This document shows positions 7,162 to 16,049 of a stretch of DNA of 64,000 bases, in pieces. The position numbers and the translations under genes were made by a program. The stretch's first letter is position 1. Every line of letters starts with the position of its first letter. Under the pieces are notes generated by a model, which did no database searches, was not told where the DNA came from, and was given only the letters and a program-made list of their open reading frames with translations. This DNA comes from an uncultured Dorea sp. (GTDB taxonomy: Bacteria; Bacillota; Clostridia; Lachnospirales; Lachnospiraceae): the NCBI GenBank assembly GCA_910586965.1, contig CAJUMF010000004.1, positions 62,001 to 126,000 of the forward strand, in the 5' to 3' direction.

Positions 7162-8856
7162 ATGATAAACAGCATCCGGAATTTTAAAATCAGTATAAAG
7201 CTTTATATCCTTGTGGGTGTTGCATTGGTTGGAATGCTCATCATCGGAGGGATGTCTTTCTTTCTGATGAACAGGATGAACGACAAGACAAATGATATTA
7301 CGACAAGCTGGCTTCCGAGCGTGGATGTGGCGAGAGAGATGGACACGACCATATCCAATATCCGGCTGAATGAACTGGCGTATCTTACGGCTGGCTCTGA
7401 TGACATGGCCGAGATGAGCCTTACTTACGTCCAGAAGGAAAAAGGCGATATGGATGCACTTCTTGAAGAATATGGAAATCTCATTGATGAAGAAGAGAAG
7501 GAGTTTTATAATAATTTAAAGAACCTCTGGACACAGTACAGCGAAGACGATGACGAGATTGAAAAGCTGGTAGGAGAGGGAAAGATACAGGAAGCGCGGG
7601 CTATTTTAGACGGTGAGTGCATTGAGCTTTACAGTGCGATCCAGAGTGCGGTCGGTGACATCATTACATATAATTCGGAAGGCTCCGATGCAGTATCGGC
7701 AGAGAGCAGGAAATTTTATAATGTATCTCTGATCGCTATGGCTGTGATTATGATCGTGATCATTATCATCGGTGTGATTTTCTCATTCGTCATTATAAGG
7801 GGAATCAAATTCCCGATTTTTGAGATTGAAAATGCTGCAGTCAAGATGGCGCAGGGCAATCTCGATGTAGAGATTTCTTATATATCAAAAGATGAGCTTG
7901 GCGTGCTTTCTAATCAGATGCGTGAGCTGATCCGAAAGCTTCGGGCAATTATTGATGATGAAAATGCATTTTTGGCGAAGATGGCTGCAGGTGATTTTGA
8001 TGTGGATTCCGTATGTGAGCATGAGTATGTGGGCGGTTTCCACCCGCTGTTGGTGTCCTTCCGTACAATTGCAGAAAAGCTTAATGATACGATGCTCCAG
8101 ATCAGCGAAAGCTCCGCTCAGGTTGCCAATGGTTCTGAGCAGGTATCAAGCGGTGCACAGGCGTTGTCACAGGGAGCGACCGAGCAGGCCAGTTCCGTAC
8201 AGGAGCTTGCTGCCACAATCTCTGAGATTTCCGAAAAGGTTAAAGAGAATGCGGAAAGCGCACAGCAGGCCAGTGATATGGCGAACAATGTAGGTAATGA
8301 GATGGAGGCAAGCAACCAGAAGATGCAGGGCATGATCCGGGCGATGAATGAGATCAGCAGATGTTCGGATGAAATCGGAAAGGTGATCAAAACGATTGAG
8401 GACATTGCATTCCAGACAAATATTCTCGCACTTAATGCCGCTGTAGAGGCGGCCCGGGCGGGAACTGCCGGAAAAGGCTTTGCAGTTGTGGCTGATGAGG
8501 TGCGCAATCTGGCAAGCAAGAGTGCAGAGGCTTCCCAGAATACGGCGGTATTGATCGAGAATACGCTGACAGCAGTAAAGAACGGTACGATGATTGCGGA
8601 TGAGACTGCGAAAGCTCTGAAAGAAGCGGTGGATGGAGTCAGTGAGGTGACCGGTATCGTCGGACATATTTCAGAGGCAAGCAGTAACCAGGCTGCGGCT
8701 GTCTCTCAGGTTACGATGGGCATTGACCAGATTTCCAGCGTGGTGCAGACTAACTCAGCGACTGCCGAGGAAAGCGCGGCTGCCAGTGAAGAGCTGTCCA
8801 GCCAGTCCAGGCTGATGAAGGAGCTTGTGGGAAGGTTTAAACTGAAAAATGTGTAA
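7162..8856 (+). CDS. methyl-accepting chemotaxis protein
   Basis: A 564-aa transmembrane chemoreceptor. TM1 lies near residues 13-33, then a four-helix-bundle ligand domain to about 185, and TM2 near 188-212, rich in Ile and Val. A HAMP segment follows, then the long helical signalling domain. The tip contains EDIAFQTNILALNAAVEAAR and GFAVVADEVRNLA, the CheA/CheW-contacting hairpin. There is no C-terminal pentapeptide for CheR tethering. AAAGGAG precedes the ATG. No flagellar or che genes occur in the window, so the pathway it feeds is unseen. It sits between the Bce-like kinase and its probable transporter. Confidence 0.95.
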   Translation: MINSIRNFKISIKLYILVGVALVGMLIIGGMSFFLMNRMNDKTNDITTSWLPSVDVAREMDTTISNIRLNELAYLTAGSDDMAEMSLTYVQKEKGDMDALLEEYGNLIDEEEKEFYNNLKNLWTQYSEDDDEIEKLVGEGKIQEARAILDGECIELYSAIQSAVGDIITYNSEGSDAVSAESRKFYNVSLIAMAVIMIVIIIIGVIFSFVIIRGIKFPIFEIENAAVKMAQGNLDVEISYISKDELGVLSNQMRELIRKLRAIIDDENAFLAKMAAGDFDVDSVCEHEYVGGFHPLLVSFRTIAEKLNDTMLQISESSAQVANGSEQVSSGAQALSQGATEQASSVQELAATISEISEKVKENAESAQQASDMANNVGNEMEASNQKMQGMIRAMNEISRCSDEIGKVIKTIEDIAFQTNILALNAAVEAARAGTAGKGFAVVADEVRNLASKSAEASQNTAVLIENTLTAVKNGTMIADETAKALKEAVDGVSEVTGIVGHISEASSNQAAAVSQVTMGIDQISSVVQTNSATAEESAAASEELSSQSRLMKELVGRFKLKNV

Positions 8857-8919
8857 TCTTTCAAAACTGTAAGACTACCGTAATCTTACACGATACAAAA
8901 GCATAGACAAAGCTGTTAC

Positions 8920-8969
8920 AATTACCCTTAACCGGCAGGAAGATTTTTCTGCCGGCAAGGGTAATTTTT
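8920..8969 (+). terminator. strong terminator after the chemoreceptor
   Basis: Outer stem AATTACCCTT with AAGGGTAATT and inner stem CCGGCAG with CTGCCGG, separated by a 2-nt/1-nt bulge, followed by a T run ending at 8969. Confidence 0.93.
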
Positions 8970-9007
8970 GTTATGATATACAATGGAGTGACAGGAGGGA
9001 TTACAGT

Positions 9008-9775
9008 ATGGATGGATATATCCGCATATGCGATGTGGAGAAATATTACGGGAACGGTTCTAATGTGACGAAGGCGGTTGACCGGGTGAGTTTTCATGTG
9101 GAGCAAGGTGAGTTCGTGGGGGTGATGGGGGCGTCCGGCTCCGGGAAGACGACGCTCCTTAATATGCTCTCCACCATCGACCGGGTGACGGCGGGGCATA
9201 TTTTTTACGGGGATACGGACATTACGGAGCTTTCGGAGGATGGGCTTTCGGAGTTTCGCAAGCGGAATCTCGGGTTTGTGTTCCAGGACTACAATCTTTT
9301 GGATACGCTGACGATTGAGGAGAATATTGTCCTTGCCATGACGATTCACAGGAAGGGGAAGGCGGAGATTAAGGAGAGAGTAAATGCGATGATGGGGATG
9401 CTTGGCATCCGGGAGATTGCCGGGAAGTTTCCCTATCAGGTGTCGGGCGGGCAGAAACAGCGGTGCGCCTGCGCCAGGGCTTTGATAAATGAGCCGAAAC
9501 TTCTTCTTGCGGATGAGCCGACGGGGGCGCTTGACTCGCGCTCAGCCCAGACGCTCCTTGAGACGTTTACCCGGATGAACGAAAAGCTTGGGGCTACGAT
9601 TTTTATGGTGACTCACGATGCGTTTTCAGCCAGCTATTGCAGCAGGATTTTATTTTTGAAAGACGGGAAGATTTTCCATGAGCTGATTCGCGCCGGGAGG
9701 AACAGGCGGGTGTTTTTAAATGAGATTCTGGACGTATTGTCTTTGACGGGAGGTGAGCTTTCGGATGTTAGGTAA
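9008..9775 (+). CDS. ABC transporter ATP-binding protein (BceA/MacB-type)
   Basis: A 255-aa ATPase. Walker A is GASGSGKTT at 41-49, the Q-loop lies in FVFQDYNLL, the signature is VSGGQKQR, Walker B is LLLADEPTGALD, and the H-loop is VTHDAF. Known BceA-like proteins drive peptide-antibiotic detoxification together with one large FtsX-type permease. AGGAGGG lies 8 bases before the ATG. The gene overlaps the permease by a few bases, so the two are translationally coupled. It lies 2 kb downstream of the Bce-like two-component pair. Confidence 0.94.
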   Translation: MDGYIRICDVEKYYGNGSNVTKAVDRVSFHVEQGEFVGVMGASGSGKTTLLNMLSTIDRVTAGHIFYGDTDITELSEDGLSEFRKRNLGFVFQDYNLLDTLTIEENIVLAMTIHRKGKAEIKERVNAMMGMLGIREIAGKFPYQVSGGQKQRCACARALINEPKLLLADEPTGALDSRSAQTLLETFTRMNEKLGATIFMVTHDAFSASYCSRILFLKDGKIFHELIRAGRNRRVFLNEILDVLSLTGGELSDVR

Positions 9776-11855
9776 GCTTGCGGTCAGGAATGTGAGACGT
9801 TCGGCCAGGGATTATCTGGTGTATGTGATTACCATGACGTTTGTGACGGCGCTGATGTTCGCGTTTAACAGCATCATTTTTTCGCCGGATATCAGAGAGC
9901 GGGTTGACATGGTGGGGATTATGGCGGCGCTTGTGGGGCTTGCTACATTTTTCATTGTTATCATTGTGGCGTGGCTCATTAATTATATGGTGCGGTTCAT
10001 GCTGGAAAAGCGGAGCCGGGAGTTTGGGACGTATCTGCTTTTGGGGCTTAAGAAGAAGGAAATCTCAAGGCTTTATCTGCGGGAAAATCTGCTGATGGGC
10101 GCGGGAGCGTTTGTGCTGGGCCTGCTCCTCGGGGTGCTTTTGCAGCAGATTCTGATGGCGGTGCTTTATGCCATGCTGCAGACGGATTACGAACTGCATC
10201 TGGAGTTTAACGGCTGGTGCATCTTTACGACGGTCTGTTGCTATGGGGGATGTTATCTTCTGGCGCTTTTTCGGTGCAAGGGCAGGTTTAAGCGGATGAA
10301 TATCTGCGACCTGATGAATGCGGGGAGTAAGAATGAGGAGATTCATGAATCCCATGAGCGGGCAAAACGGTGGTTTTTGCCGCTGTCGGTGGTATTTCTT
10401 ATGCTGTTCGGGCTGTGGCTGTTCGTCGGCGGGAGGGTTGACGGGTGGAACGGGGGAACTATCATCGGGTTCATCGTGGGGCTGGTGCTTACCATCTACC
10501 TGTTTTATATTGGCCTTGCGTCCTCCATTGTCTGCTATATCCGGGGAGAGGGGAAAGGGATTTACCGGGGGCAGAATCTGTTTTTGCTCCGGCAGCTTTC
10601 TTCGAAGATTAAAACGATGCGGTTTACCATGGGAACGATTACGGCGCTGTTTATGCTTGCTTTTTTGGGGAGCACGGTGGCGATGATGTTTGCCGACTAC
10701 CAGAATAAGATACTGGGGGAGAAGTTTCCTTTTGATGTGCAGGTGTACAGCGGGGATGTGGAGGATGATTTTTCCATGGAGCTCGGGGTTATCGGGGAAA
10801 TGTGCGAGATGAAGGAGGTTTATCCGTATCACATTTACACGGACGGGACTGCCCAGGTGAATGAGTGGCTTTATACTCATCTTAGGGAGTTCGGCAATAT
10901 GTATACTACGCCGGAGGGAGAGCCGGATGTGAAGAAACTTGCCGGGCGGGATGACGGGTGTTACTGTGAGTTTGACACATATATGCAGCTTTCGGATTAC
11001 AACCGTCTGCGGGAAATGCTTGGGTATGAGAGGATTTCCCTCGGGGAAAATGAGTATGCCATCCACATAAAAAAGCGTGTGCTGGGGGAGACAGGGGATT
11101 TCTCTGAGCATCTTCGGGTGAAGGGGAAGAGAGGGGAGCTTATCTTTTCGGGGTATTATATGGAGGCTTTCTCCCAGGACGGGCATAACGGCGGCGATTA
11201 TGTCATCGTGGTGCCGGACGGGGCGTGTGCGCTTACGCCTTACTATTCGGAGCTTGCGGTGGATATCGAGGGGGAGGCTCCGGCGGGGCTTGGCGAACGG
11301 CTGGATGAGCTGGATAAGAAGGATGTATACAGCTATCTGGATTGGAGCGACAGTGAGGAAGAGGCGTCCGGCCCGAAAAATTCCTGCTGCGGCTCGGATA
11401 CGATCATCACATATGCGGCAGTGAACCTTGTGCGGGATAATTTGATCCCGGAGGTGAAGTATATGCTTTCTTCGATTGTGTTCCCTTGCTTTTATATCGG
11501 GCTTGTGTTTGTGTGCGTGGCTCTCACGGTGCTGTCGGTGCAGCAGCTCAGTGATTCTGCCAAGTATAAGTTCCGCTACGGGGTGCTTGGCAAGATGGGG
11601 CTTTCCAGGCGGGAGGTCGCCGGGGTGATAAGGAGACAGCTTGTCGCTTATTACCTTTGCCCGGCGGCTTTCGCGGCGGCGGTCGCGGGGATCATTGCGC
11701 TTTTTATCAGCAGGAAGTTTATCTTTTATACGGGGGTGGAGACGGAAGTTTTTCAGTATTTTGGGATGTCGTTCCTTTTGTTCTGCGGGGTTTATGCGCT
11801 GTATTTTGTGACGACTTATGTGGAGTTTAAGCGCAACACTGAAAATGGGATATAG
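9765..11855 (+). CDS. ABC transporter permease, FtsX-type (BceB-like)
   Basis: A 696-aa membrane protein. One membrane segment is at the N-terminus, FtsX-type helices follow to about residue 310, a large extracytoplasmic domain spans about 325-560, and a C-terminal group of membrane helices closes it. This is the BceB layout. The ATG at 9765 was chosen because GGAGGTGAG ends 8 bases before it; a GTG at 9753 would overlap that site. In the family the extracellular domain binds peptide antibiotics and the permease signals to the kinase. Here that is inference from domain layout and neighbours. Confidence 0.92.
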   Translation: MLGKLAVRNVRRSARDYLVYVITMTFVTALMFAFNSIIFSPDIRERVDMVGIMAALVGLATFFIVIIVAWLINYMVRFMLEKRSREFGTYLLLGLKKKEISRLYLRENLLMGAGAFVLGLLLGVLLQQILMAVLYAMLQTDYELHLEFNGWCIFTTVCCYGGCYLLALFRCKGRFKRMNICDLMNAGSKNEEIHESHERAKRWFLPLSVVFLMLFGLWLFVGGRVDGWNGGTIIGFIVGLVLTIYLFYIGLASSIVCYIRGEGKGIYRGQNLFLLRQLSSKIKTMRFTMGTITALFMLAFLGSTVAMMFADYQNKILGEKFPFDVQVYSGDVEDDFSMELGVIGEMCEMKEVYPYHIYTDGTAQVNEWLYTHLREFGNMYTTPEGEPDVKKLAGRDDGCYCEFDTYMQLSDYNRLREMLGYERISLGENEYAIHIKKRVLGETGDFSEHLRVKGKRGELIFSGYYMEAFSQDGHNGGDYVIVVPDGACALTPYYSELAVDIEGEAPAGLGERLDELDKKDVYSYLDWSDSEEEASGPKNSCCGSDTIITYAAVNLVRDNLIPEVKYMLSSIVFPCFYIGLVFVCVALTVLSVQQLSDSAKYKFRYGVLGKMGLSRREVAGVIRRQLVAYYLCPAAFAAAVAGIIALFISRKFIFYTGVETEVFQYFGMSFLLFCGVYALYFVTTYVEFKRNTENGI

Positions 11856-11884
11856 GCGGAGTGCAGAGCGCAGGAAGGGGAGAC

Positions 11885-11935
11885 ATGGAGAAAAAGAAAT
11901 ATGAACTGGCAAAAAATGTAGATAATTTCAGGTGA
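11885..11935 (+). other. 16-codon ORF behind a ribosome site, possible gene remnant
   Basis: ATG at 11885 follows AGGAAGGGG and reads MEKKKYELAKNVDNFR to a TGA at 11933-11935. It lies between the permease and the AT-rich toxin-antitoxin pair. It could be a start fragment of a third transporter gene truncated when the pair arrived, or chance. Confidence 0.25.
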
Positions 11936-11983
11936 CAATAGTATAATAAGAAAAATAGTATTTGGATGAAATGAGGTGTGGAC

Positions 11984-12265
11984 ATGAATCTGGTAGAATA
12001 TAAACTGAAGGTACCTGGAGAGTTATTAATTTTTTTGGAAAAATCAGACAAGAGAATAGAAATGCAGAGAAATGCACTGCTCTTATATCCGTATATTCAT
12101 AATCAGACAATTTCTCATGGGAGAGCGGCTGAGATGCTTGGAATGAACAAATATGATTTGATTCGTATATATGAAGATTTAGGGCTGCCCTATTATAGTA
12201 TGGATTTCTCGGAAGTGGAAAAAGAAATCAAAGATTTCTATGATTTGGAGGCTGGCATGTTATGA
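11984..12265 (+). CDS. UPF0175-family protein, probable antitoxin
   Basis: A 93-aa protein with the UPF0175 pattern: an N-terminal beta-rich part followed by helix-turn-helix-like ISHGRAAEMLGMNKYDLIR, then a short C-terminal tail ending in acidic residues. UPF0175 proteins are commonly paired with DUF3368 PIN-like proteins, and that is the case here, with a 4-base overlap. The ATG at 11984 sits 5 bases after GAGGTG; a GTG at 11978 is the alternative. A TATAAT at 11942-11947 suggests its own promoter. Codons are far more A/T-rich than in the flanking transporter and channel genes, suggesting acquisition. Antitoxin function is inferred from pairing. Confidence 0.85.
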   Translation: MNLVEYKLKVPGELLIFLEKSDKRIEMQRNALLLYPYIHNQTISHGRAAEMLGMNKYDLIRIYEDLGLPYYSMDFSEVEKEIKDFYDLEAGML

Positions 12266-12762
12266 TAGTTATTGCAGATACAACGCCGTTGATTTCCCTG
12301 ATGAAGATAGGGAGATTGGAATTGCTGGAAATATTATTTGGAAAAGTGCTTATTCCGGAGGCTGTACATCAGGAGTTGGTCGTAAATCCATTATTTGAAA
12401 AAGAGACACGAGAAATAAATGAATGTGAATTTATTCATGTAGTAAGTGCTATTGATGAAAGAGCAGTTACTCTTTTACGCAAGGCGACAGGTCTTGATTC
12501 GGGGGAGAGCGCAGCAATTGTTCTGACGGATGAACAACAGGCAGACTTATTATTGATGGATGAAGTAAAAGGAAGAAACATTGCCAGGCAAATGGGGATA
12601 AGGATTATGGGTACGATTGGCATTTTAATGATTGCTCTGGAAAAAGGAAAGATGAACTATCAGGAAATTGCCTGGTCGATAGACCAGCTTAAAGATGCTG
12701 GCAGGCATATAAAGAAGGAATTATATGATGAACTTATGAGGGAGGCTGAAAAGTTCCGATAG
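12262..12762 (+). CDS. DUF3368 PIN-like protein, probable toxin nuclease
   Basis: A 166-aa protein of the DUF3368 (PIN-fold) family. IADTTPLISL at residues 3-12 carries the first acidic residue. LDSGESAAIVL in the middle supplies further acidic residues, and LLMDEVKGRNIAR the next. These are the positions expected for the metal site of a PIN ribonuclease. It overlaps the UPF0175 gene by 4 bases, so the pair is translationally coupled. Base composition is A/T-rich like its partner. Toxicity and RNA target are not shown by sequence. Confidence 0.85.
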   Translation: MIVIADTTPLISLMKIGRLELLEILFGKVLIPEAVHQELVVNPLFEKETREINECEFIHVVSAIDERAVTLLRKATGLDSGESAAIVLTDEQQADLLLMDEVKGRNIARQMGIRIMGTIGILMIALEKGKMNYQEIAWSIDQLKDAGRHIKKELYDELMREAEKFR

Positions 12763-12798
12763 TTTTGTATGAATGGGGAAATGAGAGGAAAGTTTACA

Positions 12799-13995
12799 AT
12801 GTCCGGCAAGATAAGCAAAAAGAGAGTTTTTGATATTATACAGATTGGATATTACGGGGACTGGCAGAGCAAGGCGTTTGATATTATGGTAATCGCGATG
12901 ATCCTGATGAATCTTTTCATCGCCATCTTCCAGACGTTTGACGGCTCCGCGCCGTACCGGGAGCTTTTGAACACGGTGGAGTTTGTGACGGTAGTTGCGT
13001 TTGCGGTGGAGTATGTGCTTAGGCTTTGGACGGCGGAATACCTGTATCCGGAACTGGAGAGGAAGAGGGCAGTGCGTAAATATGTGCTGTCCTTTAATGG
13101 GGTTATCGAGCTTTTGGCATTCCTGCCTTATTTCCTGCCTGTCTTTTTCCCGGCGGGAGCGGTGGCGTTTCGGATGTTCCGGGTGGTGAGGCTGTTGCGG
13201 CTTTTCCAGATCAATGCGTACTATGATGCGCTGAATGTGATTGGGGATGTCATTACGGGGAAGAAAGACCAGATTCTTTCTTCGGTGTTTATCATTATGG
13301 TTTTGATGGTCGCATCGTCGCTTGTGATGTACAACCTTGAGCATCCGGTGCAGCCGGAGGTGTTTGAGAATGCTTTTTCCGGATTCTGGTGGGCGGTGTC
13401 AACGCTGCTTACGGTTGGGTACGGGGATATCTACCCGGTGACGATTGCGGGGCGCGTCTTTGGCATCATCATTACGTTCCTTGGAGTGGGTATGGTGGCG
13501 ATTCCTACGGGTATCTTGTCTGCCGGGTTTGTGGAGCATTATACAAGGATGAAGACGATGAAGGAGGCATCGGAGGAGAGCGATATCCGTTTTGTGCAGC
13601 TCAGGGTAGGGGAAAATCACCCTTGGACGGGCATGAAGGTGAGGGAGCTCCCGCTGCCGCCCGGGCTTTTGATTGCGGCGGTCCAGAGGCGGGGGAGTGT
13701 GGTTGTTCCCCGGGGAAATACGGAAATCTGCCAGGGGGATTTTCTTGTCCTTGGGGCAGAAGGATATAAGCAGGATATCGGCATCCGCTTAAAAGAATTG
13801 GTGTTAAAGAATCAGAGCGCGTGGGTGGGGCTGCGCGTCAGTGAGCTTGACATCTCAAGGAAGACGATGATCGTCATGATCCGGCGGGGGGATAAGATGC
13901 TGATACCCAACGGGTCTACCATACTCCGCAGCGGGGATGTGCTGTTGCTCTATACGAGGAAGAATATCCGGGATGCGATGGATGTGGAGGTGTAG
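12799..13995 (+). CDS. voltage-gated-type K+ channel with two TrkA-C domains
   Basis: A 398-aa ion channel. Residues about 28-190 form a six-helix voltage-gated fold, with an S4-like RMFRVVRLLRLF at 125-136. TVGYGD at 205-210 is the K+ selectivity filter. After S6, two RCK/TrkA-C-type ligand-binding segments follow (about 265-330 and 335-398), which usually gate by nucleotide or ion binding. The ATG at 12799 was chosen because GAGAGGA lies about 9 bases upstream. Two earlier in-frame ATGs (12769, 12781) lack well-spaced ribosome sites. It is followed by a large palindromic element rather than a plain terminator. Confidence 0.9.
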   Translation: MSGKISKKRVFDIIQIGYYGDWQSKAFDIMVIAMILMNLFIAIFQTFDGSAPYRELLNTVEFVTVVAFAVEYVLRLWTAEYLYPELERKRAVRKYVLSFNGVIELLAFLPYFLPVFFPAGAVAFRMFRVVRLLRLFQINAYYDALNVIGDVITGKKDQILSSVFIIMVLMVASSLVMYNLEHPVQPEVFENAFSGFWWAVSTLLTVGYGDIYPVTIAGRVFGIIITFLGVGMVAIPTGILSAGFVEHYTRMKTMKEASEESDIRFVQLRVGENHPWTGMKVRELPLPPGLLIAAVQRRGSVVVPRGNTEICQGDFLVLGAEGYKQDIGIRLKELVLKNQSAWVGLRVSELDISRKTMIVMIRRGDKMLIPNGSTILRSGDVLLLYTRKNIRDAMDVEV

Positions 13996-14007
13996 TGTGT
14001 GGCGTGA

Positions 14008-14158
14008 GTGTTATGCGGCATCCGGCAGAGTCTTCCAACGAAACCACGCTTTCGCTCGGGAAAAAACGCAGCGGTACTAGGCTCGATAGAACCTCGCCAA
14101 GTGCCGGCGTTTTTTACGGGATTTCTTTTGGAAGACTCTGCCGGATACCGCATAACGC
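14008..14158. repeat. 151-bp palindromic intergenic element (MITE-like)
   Basis: Outer arms 14008-14043 and 14122-14158 match over about 36 bases with few mismatches, sharing TTATGCGG, ATCCGGCAGAGTCTTCCAA and GAAA. An inner pair (CGGG-A6-CGC at 14057-14069 and its complement at 14107-14120) extends the fold. The core on the minus strand, 14097-14067, resembles the repeats at 430-505. No gene in either strand is credible. It may be a non-autonomous mobile element or a structured RNA. Confidence 0.8.
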
Positions 14159-14238
14159 ACAGTGCGTCTCAGGCGAAGGGGTTGGTGTAAGTTGGCTGGC
14201 GAATCATATAATTTACAGATAACGGGAGGCGTTAGTTT

Positions 14239-14898
14239 ATGAGAGATTACCATACTTATTTTTTTGATCTGGACGGAACGATTACGGATTCTTCTTTGGG
14301 GATTACGAATTCGGTGATGTATGCGCTTGAGAGGTTTGGGATTAAGGAGAGTGACCGGACGAAGTTATATAAGTTTATCGGGCCGCCGCTTACGGTGTCG
14401 TTCCGGGAGTATTATGGGTTTTCCGAGGAGAAGGCTCTTGAGGCGGTGGCGTACTACCGGGAGTATTATCAGGATAAGGGGATTTTTGAGAACCGGGTGT
14501 ATGACGGGTTTGAGGAGATGTTAAAGGTGCTTAAGGCGGCGGGGAAGAGGCTTGTGGTGGCGACTTCCAAGCCGGAGCCTTATGCAAGGCAGATTGTCGA
14601 TTATTTTGGGCTGACGCCTTATTTTGACTATGTGGCGGGAATGGAGCTTGACGGCGGGCGGGGAACGAAGGCGGAGGTGATCCGCTATGCCCTTTCTGCC
14701 TGCGGGATTACGGATAAGTCGGGGGTCCTTATGGTGGGAGACCGGGAGCATGACGTGCTTGGCGCAAGGGATGCGGGGGTGGACTGCCTGGGGGTTTTGT
14801 ATGGTTTTGGCAGCCGGGAGGAACTTGAGGGAGCCGGAGCGGATTATATCGCGGAGACGGTGAAAGAGATAGCTTTTATGGGAGGAATGGGAAGATGA
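14239..14898 (+). CDS. HAD-family phosphatase, phosphoglycolate phosphatase-like
   Basis: A 219-aa haloacid-dehalogenase phosphatase. Motif I is FFDLDGT with nucleophile Asp10 and acid/base Asp12. Motif II is the Thr of VVATSKPE near residue 113, and motif III/IV is MVGDREHDVLGA. A helical cap (about 16-85) places it in the Gph/PGP subgroup. GGGAGGC precedes the ATG. The stop overlaps the start of the dehydrogenase gene by 4 bases, so the two are coupled. The substrate is unknown; sugar phosphate or phosphoglycolate are common for the group. Confidence 0.9.
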   Translation: MRDYHTYFFDLDGTITDSSLGITNSVMYALERFGIKESDRTKLYKFIGPPLTVSFREYYGFSEEKALEAVAYYREYYQDKGIFENRVYDGFEEMLKVLKAAGKRLVVATSKPEPYARQIVDYFGLTPYFDYVAGMELDGGRGTKAEVIRYALSACGITDKSGVLMVGDREHDVLGARDAGVDCLGVLYGFGSREELEGAGADYIAETVKEIAFMGGMGR

Positions 14899-16010
14899 GA
14901 TTATTCCAGGAAAGACCGATTGTGGAAAAATACGGCCGGGCGGAGGATTTTGCCGCGGAGTACGGGATTGGAAAAGGGGATTTTATCCTTGCAAGCCGAG
15001 GGGTGTACGAGAAATATTTTGCGCCGCTGGCTCTTGAGGCGCATGTGGAGTATAAGGGGAAATACGGCAAGGGTGAGCCGACGGACGGGATGATTGACGC
15101 GCTCCTTTCGGATTTTCGGAAGACCGGGTGCGAGCGGGTCATTGCCATCGGGGGCGGCGCGGTCATTGACATGGCAAAGATTCTGGTGCTTGACGGGTGT
15201 GCCGGAGCGGAGCAGTATTTCCGCAGGGAGGTGCCTTTAAAGAAGGTGCGCCGCCTGATTGCCGTGCCGACGACTTGCGGCGCGGGCTCGGAGGTGTCGA
15301 ATGTGTCGATTGCGGAGATTTCTTCTATGGAGAGCAAGCTCGGGTTGGCGGCGGATGAGATTTACGCGGACGCGGCGGTGCTGATTCCGGAGCTTTTGAC
15401 CGAACTTCCATACTTTTATTTTGCGACCAGCGCGATTGATGCGTTTATCCATGCGATTGAGTCTTTTGTGTCGCCCAGGGCGAATCTTTATACGGAGATG
15501 TTCAGCCAAAAGGCGATGGAAATGATTCTGGCGGGATTTGGACGGATTCTTTCGGAGGGCGCGGAGGCAAGGCAAAGCCTTTTGGATGATTTCCTGACAG
15601 CCAGCAATCTCGCGGGAATCGCGTTTGGCAATGCGGGAACGGGGATGGTACATGCCATGTCCTATCCTTTGAGCGGGAAATACCATGTGGCCCACGGGGA
15701 GGCGAACTATCAGTTTTTGACGGCGGTGTTCGGCTTTTACGAGAGGGAATGCCCGGAGGGGAAGATCGGGGAGCTTAACCGGTTCCTTGCAAGGTGCCTT
15801 GGATGCGGGGAGAGGGATGTTTACAGTGAGTTGGAAAGCTTGTTTGACCGGATTATCTCCAGGAAAAGGCTTAGGGAATACGGTATGGTAGAGTGTGAGA
15901 TACTGGAATTTGCCGCCAGCGTAGAGAAAAGCCAGGGGAGGCTTTTGGGCCAGAGCTATGTAAGGCCGTCGGCAGAGCAGATGGCGGAGGTTTATCGGGA
16001 ATTGTGGTAA
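14895..16010 (+). CDS. iron-containing alcohol dehydrogenase, probable 4-hydroxybutyrate dehydrogenase
   Basis: A 371-aa group III (iron-type) NAD(P)-dependent dehydrogenase. AIGGGAVIDMAKI is the dinucleotide loop, followed by VPTTCGAGSEVSNVSIAE. Metal-binding residues lie in SAIDAFIHAIESF, GMVHAMSYPL and YHVAHGEAN. From memory of the family it resembles the Clostridium kluyveri 4-hydroxybutyrate dehydrogenase along its length, including the C-terminal REYGM segment. That enzyme interconverts succinate semialdehyde and 4-hydroxybutyrate. It is coupled to the HAD gene; no 4-hydroxybutyryl-CoA genes are nearby, so the pathway is not visible here. Confidence 0.85.
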   Translation: MRLFQERPIVEKYGRAEDFAAEYGIGKGDFILASRGVYEKYFAPLALEAHVEYKGKYGKGEPTDGMIDALLSDFRKTGCERVIAIGGGAVIDMAKILVLDGCAGAEQYFRREVPLKKVRRLIAVPTTCGAGSEVSNVSIAEISSMESKLGLAADEIYADAAVLIPELLTELPYFYFATSAIDAFIHAIESFVSPRANLYTEMFSQKAMEMILAGFGRILSEGAEARQSLLDDFLTASNLAGIAFGNAGTGMVHAMSYPLSGKYHVAHGEANYQFLTAVFGFYERECPEGKIGELNRFLARCLGCGERDVYSELESLFDRIISRKRLREYGMVECEILEFAASVEKSQGRLLGQSYVRPSAEQMAEVYRELW

Positions 16011-16049
16011 GGATATATAATCATGATATGTTACAATGTAGATATTCTG

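Noticed and set aside
10065..11912. 615-codon open frame on the minus strand under the ABC permease
   Set aside because: It is antisense to a clear FtsX-type permease, rich in Arg/His/Pro/Lys as expected from a shadow frame, and has no family features.
13995..14222. Short frames across the palindromic element
   Set aside because: They follow from the repeat sequence, lack ribosome sites and have no family match.
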